Assembly (NCBI RefSeq): GCF_901709675.1
Contig: NC_051093.1
Coordinates: forward strand, 7,555,553-7,619,552
DNA from: Syngnathus acus
Lineage: Eukaryota; Chordata; Actinopteri; Syngnathiformes; Syngnathidae
Reading direction: 5' to 3'
Length of the DNA: 64,000 bases
Under the pieces are notes generated by a model that saw only the letters and a list, made by a program, of their open reading frames with translations, made no database searches and was not told the origin of the DNA. Below, in pieces: positions 34,987 through 49,345 of this stretch. The number at the start of each line of letters is the position of its first letter. Position 1 is the first letter of the stretch. Both the position numbers and the translations under genes were made by a program.

Positions 34987-37900
34987 CTTCACACACCTCT
35001 TTCCAGTCACGTGGTCCCCTAAGGTCATCTTAACTCCTGCGGCACTCCCTCGGGCCTTGCTGTGTGCGCACACAAGTCAGAGGTCAATCTGTAAGGATTC
35101 CATCAAGTTGATCCTTCTAAAACCTCAGTGCGCCTGACAAGAGATTTATTTATGGAGAGGAGGTGGGGGAGAAGCTTCTAGTCGCGTTTCTGCTCCATGT
35201 GTTCGGTTGAGCTCCCATGTGCTCGGATGAGCTCCCGTGTGCTTGTTGTTGTTCATTTCTGACCTACCACATGTGAAGAAATGTTTGGGCTTACGCTTAA
35301 TTGACATCATAACAACATCACAACAATCTAATTAGAAGACACATTGGTGTTTCTGACATCATTAGTGGAAGATGAAGTCAAGATATATTTTTGTGTGACA
35401 ACTCGAATCAATCAAATTAAAATATCAATATTCATACCTAGAATGGACAATGTTAAGGGAATTATCGAAACATATTACCTGTGTACATGTTCATCGAGAA
35501 AAATAGGCTGTCAAAAAAACAACAACTCTGGACTTACAATTCATAGATATATATTTTTTTACCTGGTTGTCTGCTCCCAAACGAGGCCAACACAATGGCT
35601 AAGCCTCTTTATCTTCATGTAGGGCGCAGAGCGGAAAGTGTTGCCCTCTTTAACACTAGCACACGCCTCGACATGTGCTAACTGGATCTTCATTCTAAAG
35701 GTCAGGAGCCAGCAAGCACCACTTCTTCATATCTAGTAGACACAGGGAATGCAAATATACTTTGTATCCTGCATAAAGAAATGAAGTATTAACTTGAAAT
35801 TGTGTGGCTGATTAGTTAGTGGCGATAGGAAATAGGAAATACTGTAGTTCATGTCTCAATACTGTATTTGGTGACTATTAATCACATGACCTAAACGTGG
35901 GTGGCCATGAATGATTTGCACTCAGTGTCAGTGAGCCATCACAAACATATGCTGTGTCGGGGTCTCTATTGTAGGTCAATAGGTCAGTCACACAAACACG
36001 CTAATGCTTTTAATTACCGCTAGATTAACGCGGGCGCCTGGCAACAGGAAAATAGCGCTATGATGTTAAGACATATATGGAATCATGTCAAAGCAAGAGG
36101 TCCTACCCGGTCTTATTCATTTATTTTTATTTGTTATTTATTTTTTATTTATCTATTACTTGCAGTATCTTATTTTTTTTATTATGTCTATGTGTGAGGC
36201 AGCAAGAGGTCCCGGTCAGCTCTGAACAACAAGTACAGAATGTTCATTCAAGAAGTTTCTCAATATGCGTGTGTGAACGCAAACAAATATTTTATCTGTG
36301 GAATGCACTGAGGTTCCGACTGACGCCTTAAAAAAAAAAAACAATGCTTGCCTTTTAATGGTGTGTGAACATATCATAGTGCATCTGAAGTACCGGACTC
36401 TCATTTTATGGCACATAAATATTTTGAAATGACTAACCCTCTTAGACATGAAAGTCTTGGATTTTGCCACAAAACATTTGATGACAAGCACGCATAATCT
36501 CACAGTATTTATAGAATGCTGGACTCTTACACAGGCATGGCATGTTTATAATTTCCTTTACATGATATCAAGCTTCTGGTTAAGTACTTGCATCCAACTC
36601 TTTGCTTCCTTGAAACATGTTTGGACAAACAAGAAGGTGGTCTTTGAGCCATCTGGAGCAAAGAGCTCAAGAGCTCAGACTGTCTGCTCTGAGTTTGAAT
36701 TATTGCTCTGGACACTTGAGAGAGTTCATTTAGCGGCATGCAACCTTGTTTCAAAATTTCTTGGCCTCCTTGAATGCACTACAAAAAGCACTATACATGA
36801 ACCCAGTCAACAAATTATGCCTGAATTTGTCAAGCTTTTTATTATTCTGCTTGTACTGGGCTTTGTTGTATTGAGTGTACCTAATTTAAAAAAAAAAAAA
36901 AAAAAGGCCCATGAGTGCTTATCAAGTACCACGTCGACCTTTCATATTATTACACCGCCGTCAATTTTTTCTGTAATATCCCACGTTGTGGCCATTCTGC
37001 CCGACAATATATTATTCATAAACAGACCATTGTTGTCTTTGCATTTGCATACAAACGAGATATTAAAATGCGAGCCCAAATCCTTGCCTGAGAACATAAA
37101 GCTTTTTAGTACGTGTTCAGCGCATACTCACCTTTAAATAAAATCAATTATTGAAATGCAACTTGTTGTTGTTGTTTTTTCTCACGAAAAGAAACAAATG
37201 AGGAATTTCTTTGCTGCTCTGCCAAGTGCACAATGTTTTATCAGTTCAGCTTGAACATTCAGGTATTATTGTAATGTCTTTTTGGGTTGAACCTATCATA
37301 AAAAGTTCCAAATTTGCTTAATATTCCGTTTATAATAAACAATTTCAGGACAGCTATACATTCATTTGCTGCAGCTACTTTTGCTTTCACAACACCTTCT
37401 GTGTTAAATCACTTAATAAGATTTTTTAACCATTGTAAGAGCTCAGTTAGGTTTACATTTGGATGTGCTTTTTCCTTTGTGTGTCAGAGTGATGTAAGAG
37501 TTTTACGGAGCCTGGGATTGCCCTGAATCTCATTGTGTTGTCGTCATGAGTCGCTCGTCAAACATTTTCCACGACCGTTAAGACCTTAGTGGCCTTTGTT
37601 GCGTCAATGTTTGCACTGTCAACTATGTGGCAAAATTAGCATTCCATGAAATGTTTAGAAGCAGATTTGGAAAACGTATTTATTCAAGTTAGAATATTTA
37701 ACTTGAAATTGGGACACTATTGTTTTACGTGCAATCCATTAAAAAGCAAAATTTATGCATTTTGAATTTAAAGTTTCTTTTCCTTGGGGGTAAAAATCCA
37801 TGTTGCTTTTGCTAAATTATTCAGATAAAATCATTTATGATCCCTCCCGAAATCACCCTTTTTAATCTCCTAAATAAATTATTACTGTGTAAAAAATATC

Positions 37901-40177
37901 GAGTTTTAGTTAAAGCCATCAAACTGTTTTTTTTTTTGGATAAATTATCTCAGGTCAAGTCTTAACTGCATCCAAGTGGAAAAAAATAAAATGAGAACCT
38001 TCCTCCAGGTCTGCAGCTACTTTACCATTCTGAGCTGAATTCTAAGTGAGGCTGTGCATATTTTTTTCTTATGTCGTATGTCATTCGCTGTTTGAATATA
38101 TTCATGAATGCATACATTACTGTGTTTCAGAATACACAGGTTAGAAATATTCTTCACTCTAGCATTCACTACAAAGATAAAAAAGTAAATCATTCAAATA
38201 GTGTACAGTAAATCCTCAAGAGACGTTTTGGCTTTTTTAATTGTCAGTTGCTTCATTATTTGTAGTAAATGGATCATTTTTGGACCAAACTGTGCTGTAC
38301 ACAAAATATGTTCTGAGTAGTGTGTGGGAACTGTAATCTGGGTTTTGGATCCCATTAGAATTAACCGAGAGCTCTTACTAGATTGGAGTGGCGAGCGTTC
38401 TCATCTCAGAGGGGGAGACTAATTGGATATTCCTAAATCAGGGAGCATGACGTTTGTCATGAGAAAAAAAAACAGCAGTGCGGAGGAGGAACTTGCTTCA
38501 ACTGGCACCAAAGCAATGGAAACACACTTGACTGCAATTAGTGGAGGCCAGTGATGACATAAACAAACAACATTAGGACTACAATTTCCAATGCATCAAA
38601 TGGTCTGCCTTTATTCATGCATTATTAAAAAAACATCCATGAGAAACAACAGGAATTAGCATCTGAATTAGATTTTTCAGCCTTTGAGGGGCGTGGCTTC
38701 GTGAGTCTGCAAAAATATGACCAATTTACTAATTTATCTGAGCTCAATGTGGGCAAGCAGTATAGAAAAATGTTTAATTCATTCTCCAGCATGCGGATAG
38801 TTTAAAAAAAAAAAAAATAATGTTTTTCCGAGTCCTGTGAATATGTAAATCACATCAACATTACTTGCGAATCATTCCACGACACAGCAAGCCAACATCG
38901 AGGCAGCCGAAGGGGAAAAGAAAAATGGGAACGCTGCAGATAAAGAATGGATTAATGGCGCACGGAGGCAGTAGAGAAAGCGAGAGGGGATTAAAGAAAG
39001 AGAGCAAGTCGAGTTAGAGGGGAGAAGTGAGTAAGCAAAAGGTTATTCGCTGTGACAAGTGCTCAGAGGCTTTGCAGAGGTCCCACTGAGGAACATTCTC
39101 AGCTTTGGGGATGACTTTGAGGCTTTCTTTCTATTATTCACTCTGTCCCTTCCATTTTGCTATTTTTAGGGCATTAGTGCAGCAGCAGGGTTTGTTTTGC
39201 TGTTTTGGCGTGCGTGCGAGTTCCCATTAGTCGTAATGTACTCATTACTACGTAACACAATACTCAAGCAGCCACTAAAGCCCCAGAAGCCAATGATTGC
39301 GCATCTAATGTAATGTTGTGACTCCAGGCTATAAACACCATCACGCAACGCTGGAGAGCAGGAGCTCATTTGTGAGTTTAGTTTTTAAATGTAAATAAAT
39401 GAAACACATTTCACGCTGATATATACAGTGAATTCCTGCAAATTTCATCCAAAGTCCAAATTGGGCTATTGGGATGACTTTGTTTCTTTTCTACCCAGAT
39501 ATAGTAGTGATAGCAGCAGGCCATGCAAGAGTTTTTGGAAAGAAAATCAAGACAATCACTTCCCAGTCAAAATACGAGCTGTGCTGCAATTTCAATATTC
39601 CCATTCCCGCTGGTGTCATTTAAAGCAACACAGTGGCCGAGCAAGTTCCGAGAGAGTGAAGGAGATTGGAGGGTGACTAGAAAAAAGACGACTAAAGAAA
39701 AAAAGTGAGGCTTCAAGAGCAAAGGAAATTCAATCTTTACAAGTGAGCAGAGAAAAGAGCAATGGAAGATGAGGTCATAGCACTTTGCACTGCTGCCCAT
39801 TTTGCCCCGTCTGTCAGAGCAAATATCTCATTACGAGTCCTGGCTGGCAGCTCTCAGGCAGTCAGCAAGAGGTCAGGAAAGCTCCAGATAGAAACGCAGT
39901 CAGCAGTGAGACTCTCATCCACACTCGCAGCACTGAGTGTGTGCTCAAGAGTCTTCCGAAAGCATCCATCCATGGAGAGATTGCTTTCTTGGAGATAATT
40001 GTTAGAATGTTGAGCGGTGTTTTAAAATTGATTTAAAAAAATAATAGTAATAATAATTAAAAGAAATAATGTCCTCATCTGATGTATTTAATTCAAGCAA
40101 TAAATAAATAAATTTGTAATACAATAAACAGCATAGGACTCATTTATATTTCCAAAAATTGTGACTATTGTTTATCA

Positions 40178-40191
40178 CCAGCAGGTGGCAG
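40178..40191 (+). promoter_or_regulatory. CTCF-like motif (plus orientation)
   Basis: CCAGCAGGTGGCAG matches the CTCF core. It lies 2.1 kb from an oppositely oriented match at 42314. Confidence 0.45.
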
Positions 40192-41295
40192 ATTAGCGTC
40201 ACATTGTGGCCTAGTAGGCAGACTTTCCTAGACCACTTTCTAAATCCAAGTCTGTGGCGGTGGGGGCAAAAGAGGACACGTCAGTGGGGCTTCCACACTG
40301 CCATGCACTTGATGACACTTGAACATCGTGCAAACATTGTGCCGCAGGCAGCTAGGAATATCAAATGTGGTTTTGGGAGCTGGTGGTGTGGACTTCCACT
40401 TGTCTGCACCACTTGATTTGGGCGGTTCAGACAATGGATGGATGGATGGATTCACAGAAATGGGGTTTACTGGTAAAACCTGAGACAATTTTTTGTGCAC
40501 AACATATCTGTGCAACTCTAGGCATTTGAATGAGAAAAAAAGAATGATGAAGATTTCACAATAGATCCATGATTGCTCAACAGTTGACTTTGGGTGAAAG
40601 GTGGAGTACATTCTGGATTGGTCACCAGTCAGTCAAACATAAAGTCAAACAATCATTCGATACATGTTGCAGTCTATATTCTAGTCGCCATATAATAATA
40701 TAATATATAATTAAATAAATTAGTTAAAATAAAATAAATGCAAAATAGCTCAAATAACTGATTTGTAATTGCCTGCTTGATTATTTTTAGCTTGTCTAAT
40801 AAAGTTGGACAAATTCAAAGTGGTCTGAAAGAAAAAGCAAAAAGTCCCGATGACGTGGCGTGTGTAACATTCACAGCATGCAAATCATCAATACATTCTA
40901 TGCATTTTCTATCACACTTGTCCTCATCAAGGTCACGCATGAACATAAACTCCAAAATCCAAGGACATAATAAAATTCAGCGGCCCGGTCACTGTCGTGT
41001 AAATCTCTTTATTTTAGTAGCAAGACTCAGTTTAGACTGGTTTAGAACAAGAAAAGCCATCCTACACCCCCACACATCCCCACACACTCCCCCACAAAAA
41101 CCGCTCATTTTATTCCGAGCTGTCTGGTATGCACGGTTCAGGGTTAGCTGGCATTTTGCAAGCGGCGGTTTGGGTTAGACCTCAGCAGATGAACGTACGT
41201 CAATATAAAGTTCTTGAACGGTCTTGTAAAGCATGTGTGCATTTGTTTATGTGTGTAAATGCATTTGCAGGTGTGAGGGCCTCGCGTCGCTCGTT

Positions 41296-41320
41296 GCCTG
41301 CCTGCCTGCCTGCCTGCCTG
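41296..41320 (+). repeat. (GCCT)n tandem repeat
   Basis: About six tandem copies of the tetranucleotide GCCT (CCTG) are visible in non-coding DNA. Confidence 0.85.
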
Positions 41321-42313
41321 CGTGTCATCGGTCAGCTGCAGTCCATGCGCTTAGCCTGTTGTGTTAGCGGCCAGCAAATCTGTGATTACCGCCACCGCTT
41401 TTGACAACCACAATATGAAAAAGACTGAGGGAGAAGAAGTTTCAAAACGATAGTTAAAGGCAAAGCAATAGACTTGATGATCCCAATCCAGAACAAGTCA
41501 TCAAACGTGAGTGACAAGTGGAAATTTGAGTGGCAGAGGACAAATTGACCAGAATTACAAATTAAGTTTGGCTCACATTGTTTCAAATGTGGGGTTTTAT
41601 TCCCACTCAAACTTAACGACCTACTTTGATTCCTTATCTGGCTGTGCCGAGTCAGCTCAAACCCGCACTGTAGGTTTAAGTTTAGTTTACCAAAAGCATG
41701 TGATGTCTAGTCCAAAATGTCGGATAATGAGCAGTAATGCATAGCCAAGACAAAAGGAGCGCAGCAACTGCATCGGTTTGCTTGCAGATTTGGGATAAGC
41801 AAACAATAAGATTATATAGAAAGATAGAGGGAAAAAAAAAGTTTGCGAGAGAAGTCCTCCAAAAGATAATGCACCTAAGTATAACATAAAACACGGACCA
41901 CGCTAGTGATTTTAGGCCTCATGAATATACGAGAAAGTGTGGAAACGCACTTTCATTTAATAATTGAAATTTCAGACTTTGGGATGGCGAAAGAATTTTT
42001 TTCTACAGTTAGAGGACATCTCCATTTTTTGGGACTTCAGTAAAATGTGGCTAATCAATATGATATATAGTGTAAATATAAATCAGACAATTTTTTAGAA
42101 GAAAATATAACTTTTATTGAATGCAAGTATATTGAGTATAAAGTTAACCTCAAAAGATTTTCATGGTTTGTAAATAAAAAAATAAAGATAGTAGTCTCTT
42201 GAAGTAAACCTTAATCTTAAAGTGGAAGTCGAGTCAAAAGCTATTTTAATTAAGGATTAAGAATAATCCCCCCGTTTTCAGACACCCAACGAGGCGAGCA
42301 TGTTTTGCAGTGT

Positions 42314-42326
42314 CGCCCCCTGCTGG
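42314..42326 (-). promoter_or_regulatory. CTCF-like motif (minus orientation)
   Basis: The minus strand reads CCAGCAGGGGGCG, an almost ideal CTCF core, in the large gene-free interval. Confidence 0.55.
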
Positions 42327-45300
42327 TGACTTTAAAATTGATGACAAAGTGCTATATTATCTGTTTACATGTGTTGCTCCACCGTTGCATTCAAGTCAGC
42401 TGAGCCAATTACTGTACTTCCAATGTCCCCCAAATAACTACAATATTTGTGTACCAATTGTGTAATCGGCCCAAAAGTATTGTGCCCCCCTCCCTACCTG
42501 GCACCTATGCCGCAGTCTGTGGCCGTTTGCTTATGAATGATTTCTGATGTTGTACTTTGTGAATGTTTACAAGCGCGTGTGACATTCCGGGGCGGCTAGG
42601 TGGGTGCAGCCTCGCGTATGCTGCAGCTCACTTTGTTAGAGTTGGCCGTACAGAAGAGAAGTGAGGCACCAAGGTAAACAGGACGTACCACAAAAAAAAC
42701 TTGGATGGTGCAGTTATGTGAATTTTCAGCTAAGCTATGCGGCAACAGGACGGCAAACATTCTCACATACACACGCATGTCCCAACGTCAATGTTGTCCT
42801 CGGGAGGGTCACGGGTGAGCCGCAGCCGACCCATCCCGACTTCTGCAGAGAGACGCTTCACTCATTTGACGTGCAGCGTTTTCGATGGTAAACAATGTAC
42901 TTTGTGTGAAATTCTTAGTTTTAATTTTAGTCAGTGATATTTTAGGGTTTCCTTTGTCCTGGAGTGGCCTCAGAAAAGCAAACAAAAACAAGTATGTTTT
43001 CAAGACAAAGAAAGTGTTTATTATGCCAAACGTCAGCAAGCCAGTTTGAATTCATGAATTTTTAATGCCCTGTGTATTTTAGCATTTCAAAATGTAGTTG
43101 CAAAACATTTTGTCCAACTGCATTTTGGCATGGTGGAAAATAAAACTTTTTGATGCAATATCACTCATTTTTATTGCACTATTTCTCCACCAAAATCTGT
43201 TGGAATTTGATTTTTTTCCCTAAAATATTTGTATTTATTTAAAATTATGATAACAGAATTTGATCTTAGCTACTAATTCTTTTTATTTAGATCAAATTGT
43301 ATACATTGAGAGGCACTGCATTTTTTTCTGAAATGTGTCCTGAAATGACCTTGATTGACACTTTGAAGACGTGTTGAATGTCCTGGTGGGACCTTCAAAT
43401 TAGGGATGTCAAAGCAAAGTGTTAAAAGAACAATCTAGCACTTGTGGCATTGTGGATTCATGCACACGTAAGTCAATAAAAAAACAAAAAACCCACATCC
43501 AAGTCACACAATGTGAAAAATTTTGGGGTTATATGTTCTACATCCATCTGGATCCCACACACTCAATCTTGTGAAACATCATAAAAGAATAAACCCAAAT
43601 TCATCCTTATACTATTCTTTTGTCTGAGTGCAATCTATTTCCTAACTGGGATTATATGTTTTGTTTTTGTTTTTATGCGATGGCCTATTTCTGCAACAGG
43701 TTGGCTGCGAGAGTTTGTTTACAAGGTTAGAAGCGACAGGGAAGCATCCAAGCAGCTGCCTCGTCTTTCCCCACCGGCACTCCAGTTGACAATTTGAGAG
43801 ATTTGCGACTACGAGGTGTTAGACAACCTCAGTACGTATCTTTGGCAGCCTCGAGTGGAACACAAAGTCTGCAAATTGGGGATGGTGATTGTGGTATTGA
43901 TGAGCGCAAACATTTTAAATCATTTCTGACAACACAGGGTTTTTCCTCCTTGTTTTTTCCCCCAAATAAAACAAGTTATCTTTTGAACCATTCAAACAGT
44001 AGACCACTACACCCAATTTTAGAGACACATAAATTGATGAGCAAGCTCTTGGCAACATTAGTGATGAAAAAACTCCCTTTTTCAAAGAGAAAGCAGATAC
44101 TAAATCATACATTGGTCTTAGTTGAGTCAATTAAATATTAGTCATTGATATAGTCATATTTTCAAAAGCTAATTCTTGATATGTAAATGAAGCCTGCAAC
44201 AAAAAAATTTGAATAAATGATAGTAAATTGTGAATAGTGAAATTGAAAATAATAATGGATGTAGCATTATCGGTAACACAGCACATCTGCCAACGCCCAG
44301 ATTCCAACCAAGGATTTTGTTTATGGGACACATTCGTATGACACATAATATGTACGCAATAGCTGTGGTAGTTACATAAATATAGGGTGGTTGAAAGGTA
44401 ACTCCATATTTTAAAATACTTATAAAGTATAGTCTGACATCATAACAGCACAGCACTGTTTAATTCACCACTGAATAATCTAATTATTACAATGCACGTG
44501 CGTTCACGCCCACAACGGCGCAAACGCTCTTTTCTACCTCACATTCTTTCCAAAGGCAGCTGGGATTGGCTCCAGCACACCAGCAATTCTAATGAAGATA
44601 AACTTTCCAGATAATTGAGTAACACATATACATATTTTTTATATATTTTATAACTCCCAGCTACAATATAGATATCTAATTGAATTGCATTAAACAAAAA
44701 TAAATTGCCCCGTGCAAGACAAATACATGTTGTTGACATACAGCCAGCAATATTTACTGCCGTGAGACAACGCAACCACCAAAAGGCTCCCAAAGGCGGA
44801 CAGTGGTGCGTAACGTCTGTCCTTCATCCAGTCTGGCCCGGAACTTCCATCATGCTATGAACTGGCGCGCTCAGGCAACATGATGACATCACCACTTATT
44901 TTCATCGGCTATCTGAGTCACTCACTTCTTTCAGTGTTTTTGAATTCTTTTTTTTTTTTTTTTTTTTTTTTTGGTGAATACCTGCAAAGAACATTTAAAA
45001 TATAAGTGGTAAAAATAGCAGGCCAAAATGTCTCCATACATAGCAACTGTTGTGTAATTTTTGTGTTTGCTTGAACCAGCCAAGCACCTTGAGGTTCACC
45101 TGCTTGGCCACCTGAGGAAACAAGCCAGCCCAGACAAGTTGGATGATGTCTCTCTGTTTTTACAGACATTAGCAAAATATGTCCTAATATGTTGTGCTGT
45201 GAGCAATTTAAAAAGGGTGTTTGCGCCGTTGTGGGTGGTAACCACCTTTCTGCTTGCTAACCATAAACTCACCTTTGCTCTTCTTGCAGAATGCAAAAGT

Positions 45301-47449
45301 ATTAAGTCGGCAATGATTTAAACAATTAGCCGAAAGAGTAGAAGTACATTTAGGATGAGTGCTCATGTTTGCTTGATATCATCTGGATTATGTAAAAACT
45401 GGAACGTGGGCAGAGTGGAAAGTTCAGGAACACTCTGGTAGACAGCATAAGAAGATAAGAGTCCCAGCCAGTGACCGTAATAAAGATTTGGAAAGCAGCC
45501 TGTGCTCCAACAGCCAAACTCTGTAGGATGACTGTGAGGTGGCAACGAGGCTAGCGAACACTGAAGCGGCTTTGAAGGCCAGACGAGGCAGTGGGCGGGC
45601 TCAGAGGGTTGCCCAGACTGTTTGCAAGGAACGGAAATGTCTGAGGAACACACTTGAAACGGACGCACGGCTCTGCTCCGAATCTGCCCAGTTGACTGTG
45701 TGGGTGCAAGCTGTGGCTTATTGCTGGAGGCCAGGTGTGGGGCCTTGAAGGGGTGCAACCACGAGAAGCTGCAGGCCTCCTGGCTTGGAATCTATTGACT
45801 TGGTTTAAGGCTCCGTCAAAATAAAAATATATGGAGAAAAGTAGCATGCGCAAACATAGGTTTTCTATACTGCTTGTCTTGTTCACACTTGGTAGGGTGT
45901 CATCAAGAGCAATGCATTATTCACTGGAGAATTAAGAAAAAAAATTTTTGTTGTTTTTACATAATCCGACAAAATAACAAACTGCAATGAAAAACACAGA
46001 GAAACCACAGCAAACAAACAGCACAAAATTCTGAAAAAGTCATGACATAATTCCAATAAAAATAGATGTGTTGTTTTTGTTTGTTTTGTTTTATACAATT
46101 GTGTACTGTTAGTCATGCGTGGGTGTGAAGGCCACCTCCCATTATTTCCAGTTAATTAATTCTCATTAATCTGACTGTCACTTGTCTGTAAACAATCAAT
46201 CAACCCACGCCTATGCTTTTAAATCAAAACTTAAACTGACGCTAACTAATTGAATTAAATGGGCCCAGCCTTTAATATGGCATAGGAAACTTAGATGTTG
46301 TTATTGCTTGTACAATATCTTTTTTTTAAACGTCACAGAGGGCAACATAATTGGCAAATTTATTTTATGTATTCATTTTTATTTATTATTATGAAAACCT
46401 GATGTGGTATCATTGGATCGATTCTCAGTACTTGCCCTTTTCCCCTCAGAAGAGTTGAATTTGGACATTAGATATTTTTACTGGGCAATGATCAACTCAG
46501 TGATTCCAGACTCAACATATGAGTCAAAACACAACTCGAGCGATACAAAATAATCTCGATCGGAGCCCCTCCTCATAAATTCTGCAGCCTTTATCTCCAT
46601 CCTAATGTTCTGGCCATTTGCGTCTCCTTGGCATGGAGTGGGCCTCCTATTCTCGTTTGTTTACTGTTGGCAGCGCTCGGCTCTGGCTCAGCTATTCTCC
46701 TTGAGCCAAATGTGATTTGGCGTTACATAACTCTCAGATATACACCATAATCTTAACTCCTGCATCGACCTCAGCGTAATTGGACCGTTGCGATGTTGGT
46801 GCACTTGGCTGTGAAGCCACCGCAGAAACGTTTTTACACCTCCGACATGTTCACCAATAAGCAATAAATCAGTGGGATCTTTTTTTTTTTCTTTTCCAAA
46901 ATAAAGTGACGTTTGTGGTTTATTGACAATCACAGACATCAGTGCCAGTATGAGAACACATCGTTCCTTCATGAATGTAAAGGAACTTTTCCAAAATCCC
47001 CCCCACCTCCAAGTAGATCTTTGGTGGCTTGCTTTCTGAATCACTCCATCATCAAAAATTGCTGCCCATGCCTTCCCACATGTGAATTACGGGGCCTAAA
47101 AGTGGAGTGAGTGGTGACGAGTGCGTTTCATATAATTTGCTGTCGTGCTGGCAAACGTCAGTGAATATTATCATATACCTGCGATGAGCCAGGTTTAATG
47201 TCCTTCTTGCCAGGCCGGCCTTCATTCTAACCCGCTTCTATTTTTTATCTCCCCCTCTGAGTGTTTTTCTTCCCAACTGTACTGGTGAATTATGGGAGTT
47301 GGGGAGCGAGTGAGCTAATACTCTGGTCTGAATAAATGATGGAAAAAAAAAAAAAAAAAGAGGGTTGATACATATGAGGAGGGAGGAGAGAGGGCAATTG
47401 GGGAGGGAGTCGGTGGGTGAAGTGAAAGGGTGGAGGGAGGAGAGGTAAG

Positions 47450-47532
47450 TATATAAGACTTGCTCTGAGGAATTAGGAATTATTTCTCAGGAAAAATAGA
47501 CTGATATCGCCTCACTTCATACTTAATCCAAG
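47450..47532 (+). promoter_or_regulatory. mgp: Candidate distal mgp promoter and non-coding exon 1
   Basis: TATATAAG at 47450-47457 is followed about 75 nt later by a consensus donor (CCAAG|GTGAGT at 47532/47533). This is compatible with a short untranslated exon spliced to an acceptor at about 48608. A second TATAAA at 48386-48391 would instead give an unspliced leader of about 210 nt. Which one is used cannot be decided here. Confidence 0.5.
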
Positions 47533-48628
47533 GTGAGTACATTACAGAATATATTTGAATTAATTGCCGGTCTTGTTTGTGACTAATATTTTTGTTGCTG
47601 TTCTGGTATTTATTTGTTTTTGTTGACTTTTTATATCAAGAAAATCCATTTCTGCTCCGCATTTTGTAATATTGCAAAATGTATTATGTAATGTCTTGCA
47701 ATCTTCCATTGAGGTGGACACATTCTAACTACAAGCAGACTTTTATGGCCCACGAAAGTCACCTGCGAAGAATTAAATGACTGTTAAATTACGCAAACAC
47801 TGTTGTCAGCAATTCCAAACACGCACACGCACACACATGCGCAAACATGTGGCGTCTTTTTCAACCTTGGCCTGCAGACTTTGCTGTTTCTGTGCCCACT
47901 GCTGTGGCTTTTTAAGTGGGGCCAAGATATGCTTGAGGGGTTGGTGTTATAAACATTCTGAGTGTGTGTAACCATCCCGTGGGTGGGTGGGTGTGCTCAC
48001 TATCATGAAAGCATCTATTGACAGTGAAAAAGGGGAGGCTGCTGAAGCTGAAGCTTATCCAAATCCCAGAGAAGGAGGGAGGAAAAGCTCCTGCACGAGA
48101 ATACAGGAAAAAAAGAAGAAACACACAAATAATTTTCTTTGTACAGGAACTGCAGATTTCACAGAAGCTCCTCGACGGACAAATCGACTGTACACGATGA
48201 CTGTGTGTGTGTGTGTGTGCAAACTTTTTTATTTTTTATTACCATAATCTATTTCTCCTCCAGTTGGTAGTGGCGGCGATAAACACCAAGTGCTGTTTTA
48301 TGGTTCTTCCTCACAAATAGAATTTTGAACTGCAAGACCCTTCTTGTGGATTGGCTCTAGCTTTGAGGGTTTTCAGCCTGGTTTTTATAAATACAACTTA
48401 GGTTATATTTATGCCATTTAGACATTTCAACTGCGTGAGAAAAGAAGTTTATATATGATGCGTGCTATAGAATGCAGATACACTGGCAGAAGTTTTTGAG
48501 GGACGCTCTGAAGTCCGATCAAATCGATTACTGGTTAAAAAAAAAAAAAAGAATCTTACCAGTGGCAAAGATTCTAACCCTGTAAATAACATTTTCCTAT
48601 GTTCCAAGCCAAGACAAGAGTCCCAAAG

Positions 48629-49345
48629 ATGAAGAGCCTTCTTCAACTTCTTGCACTCTGTGCTCTGCTCTCACTGTGTCTCTCTCTTGACGGAAGGAGA
48701 ACTACCGGGTCAAATTCAGGTACGATACTCACGCCACCTCTTCACCGTATATCCAGCTAAGAATTTATGATTAATATTGTCCCATGTCTTTTCTAATAGA
48801 CTCCAATGAAAGCACAGAATCCAGTGAAGGTAAATCAATGCTCAGAGGCTTAAAAATCAGTTGCATTTCACTCGTGCTGGAAACGAATTAAAAATGTTCC
48901 TGCGAAAGCTCGTCCGACTTGTGTGAAATGTTATTTTTACCTTAAATGACAAACCTTGTGGTTTCAGATGTGTTTGTGGCTCCGAGACGAGCCAATTCCT
49001 TCATCACGCCACAGAGACACACCGTATACAACTTACCCAGAGGAAACGGCTACAACAGTTACTTTATGAGGTAACGAGCACATTGAGATCAGTGGCAGTC
49101 ATTAAAGCAGGAAGGAAAGAAAAATAAAAATAACCCGCAACGCCTCTCTCCTCAGTCGGAGGGTAAAGAGTCCTGCAGAGAGACGTGCGGAGACCTGCGA
49201 GGATTACTCTCCCTGCCGCTACTTTGCCTATCACCATGGTTACCAGGTGGCCTATCGGAGATACTTTGGGACCCGCGTTCCAGAGCCGAGTACTGGGAGA
49301 CGCGTTTCACAGCAGAGGAGACCATCTTCAGCTCGTCGATATTAA
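48629..49345 (+). CDS. mgp: Matrix Gla protein, vitamin-K-dependent calcification inhibitor
   Basis: Four coding exons, 48629-48719, 48800-48829, 48968-49070 and 49156-49345, join in phase (1, 1, 2) to 137 aa. A signal peptide ([17 protein letters not shown]) is followed by SNESTESSE, the Ser-x-Glu phosphorylation motif. [10 protein letters not shown] corresponds to the gamma-carboxylase docking region (human ANTFISPQQR). The Gla domain has the disulfide pair C89 and C95 in [15 protein letters not shown] and the YRRYF motif. The position after the second Cys is Arg rather than the Glu of human MGP, and the basic C-terminal extension is as in other fish. MGP is secreted and restrains mineral deposition in cartilage and vessels. 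It is followed 1.6 kb downstream by its paralogue osteocalcin in the same orientation. Confidence 0.93.

Larger units (their letters stand above)
34988..47449. other. 12.5 kb stretch with no recognised gene
   Basis: I searched for proteins of genes that flank MGP and PDE6H in mammals (ERP27, ARHGDIB, ART4, RERG) and saw none. The longest open frame, 229 codons at 36448-37137, contains a poly-Lys stretch from an A run and has no domain. The stretch holds CTCF-like motifs (40178, 42314), a CCTG tandem repeat (41296-41320), fish-repeat fragments (about 40595-40670 and 44550-44610), a T27-type homopolymer (about 44947-44972) and AT-rich DNA. Confidence 0.5.

Noticed and set aside
36448-37137. 229-codon plus-strand open frame, the longest in the gene-free interval
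   Set aside because: No domain or familiar motif. It includes a Lys run from an A homopolymer, lacks splice or promoter context, and its composition matches surrounding AT-rich DNA.
45061-45321. Helix-like open frame (LEPAKHLEVHLLGHLRKQASP) in the gene-free interval
   Set aside because: It looks superficially like protein, but there is no known family, no good flanking splice sites and no neighbouring exons.
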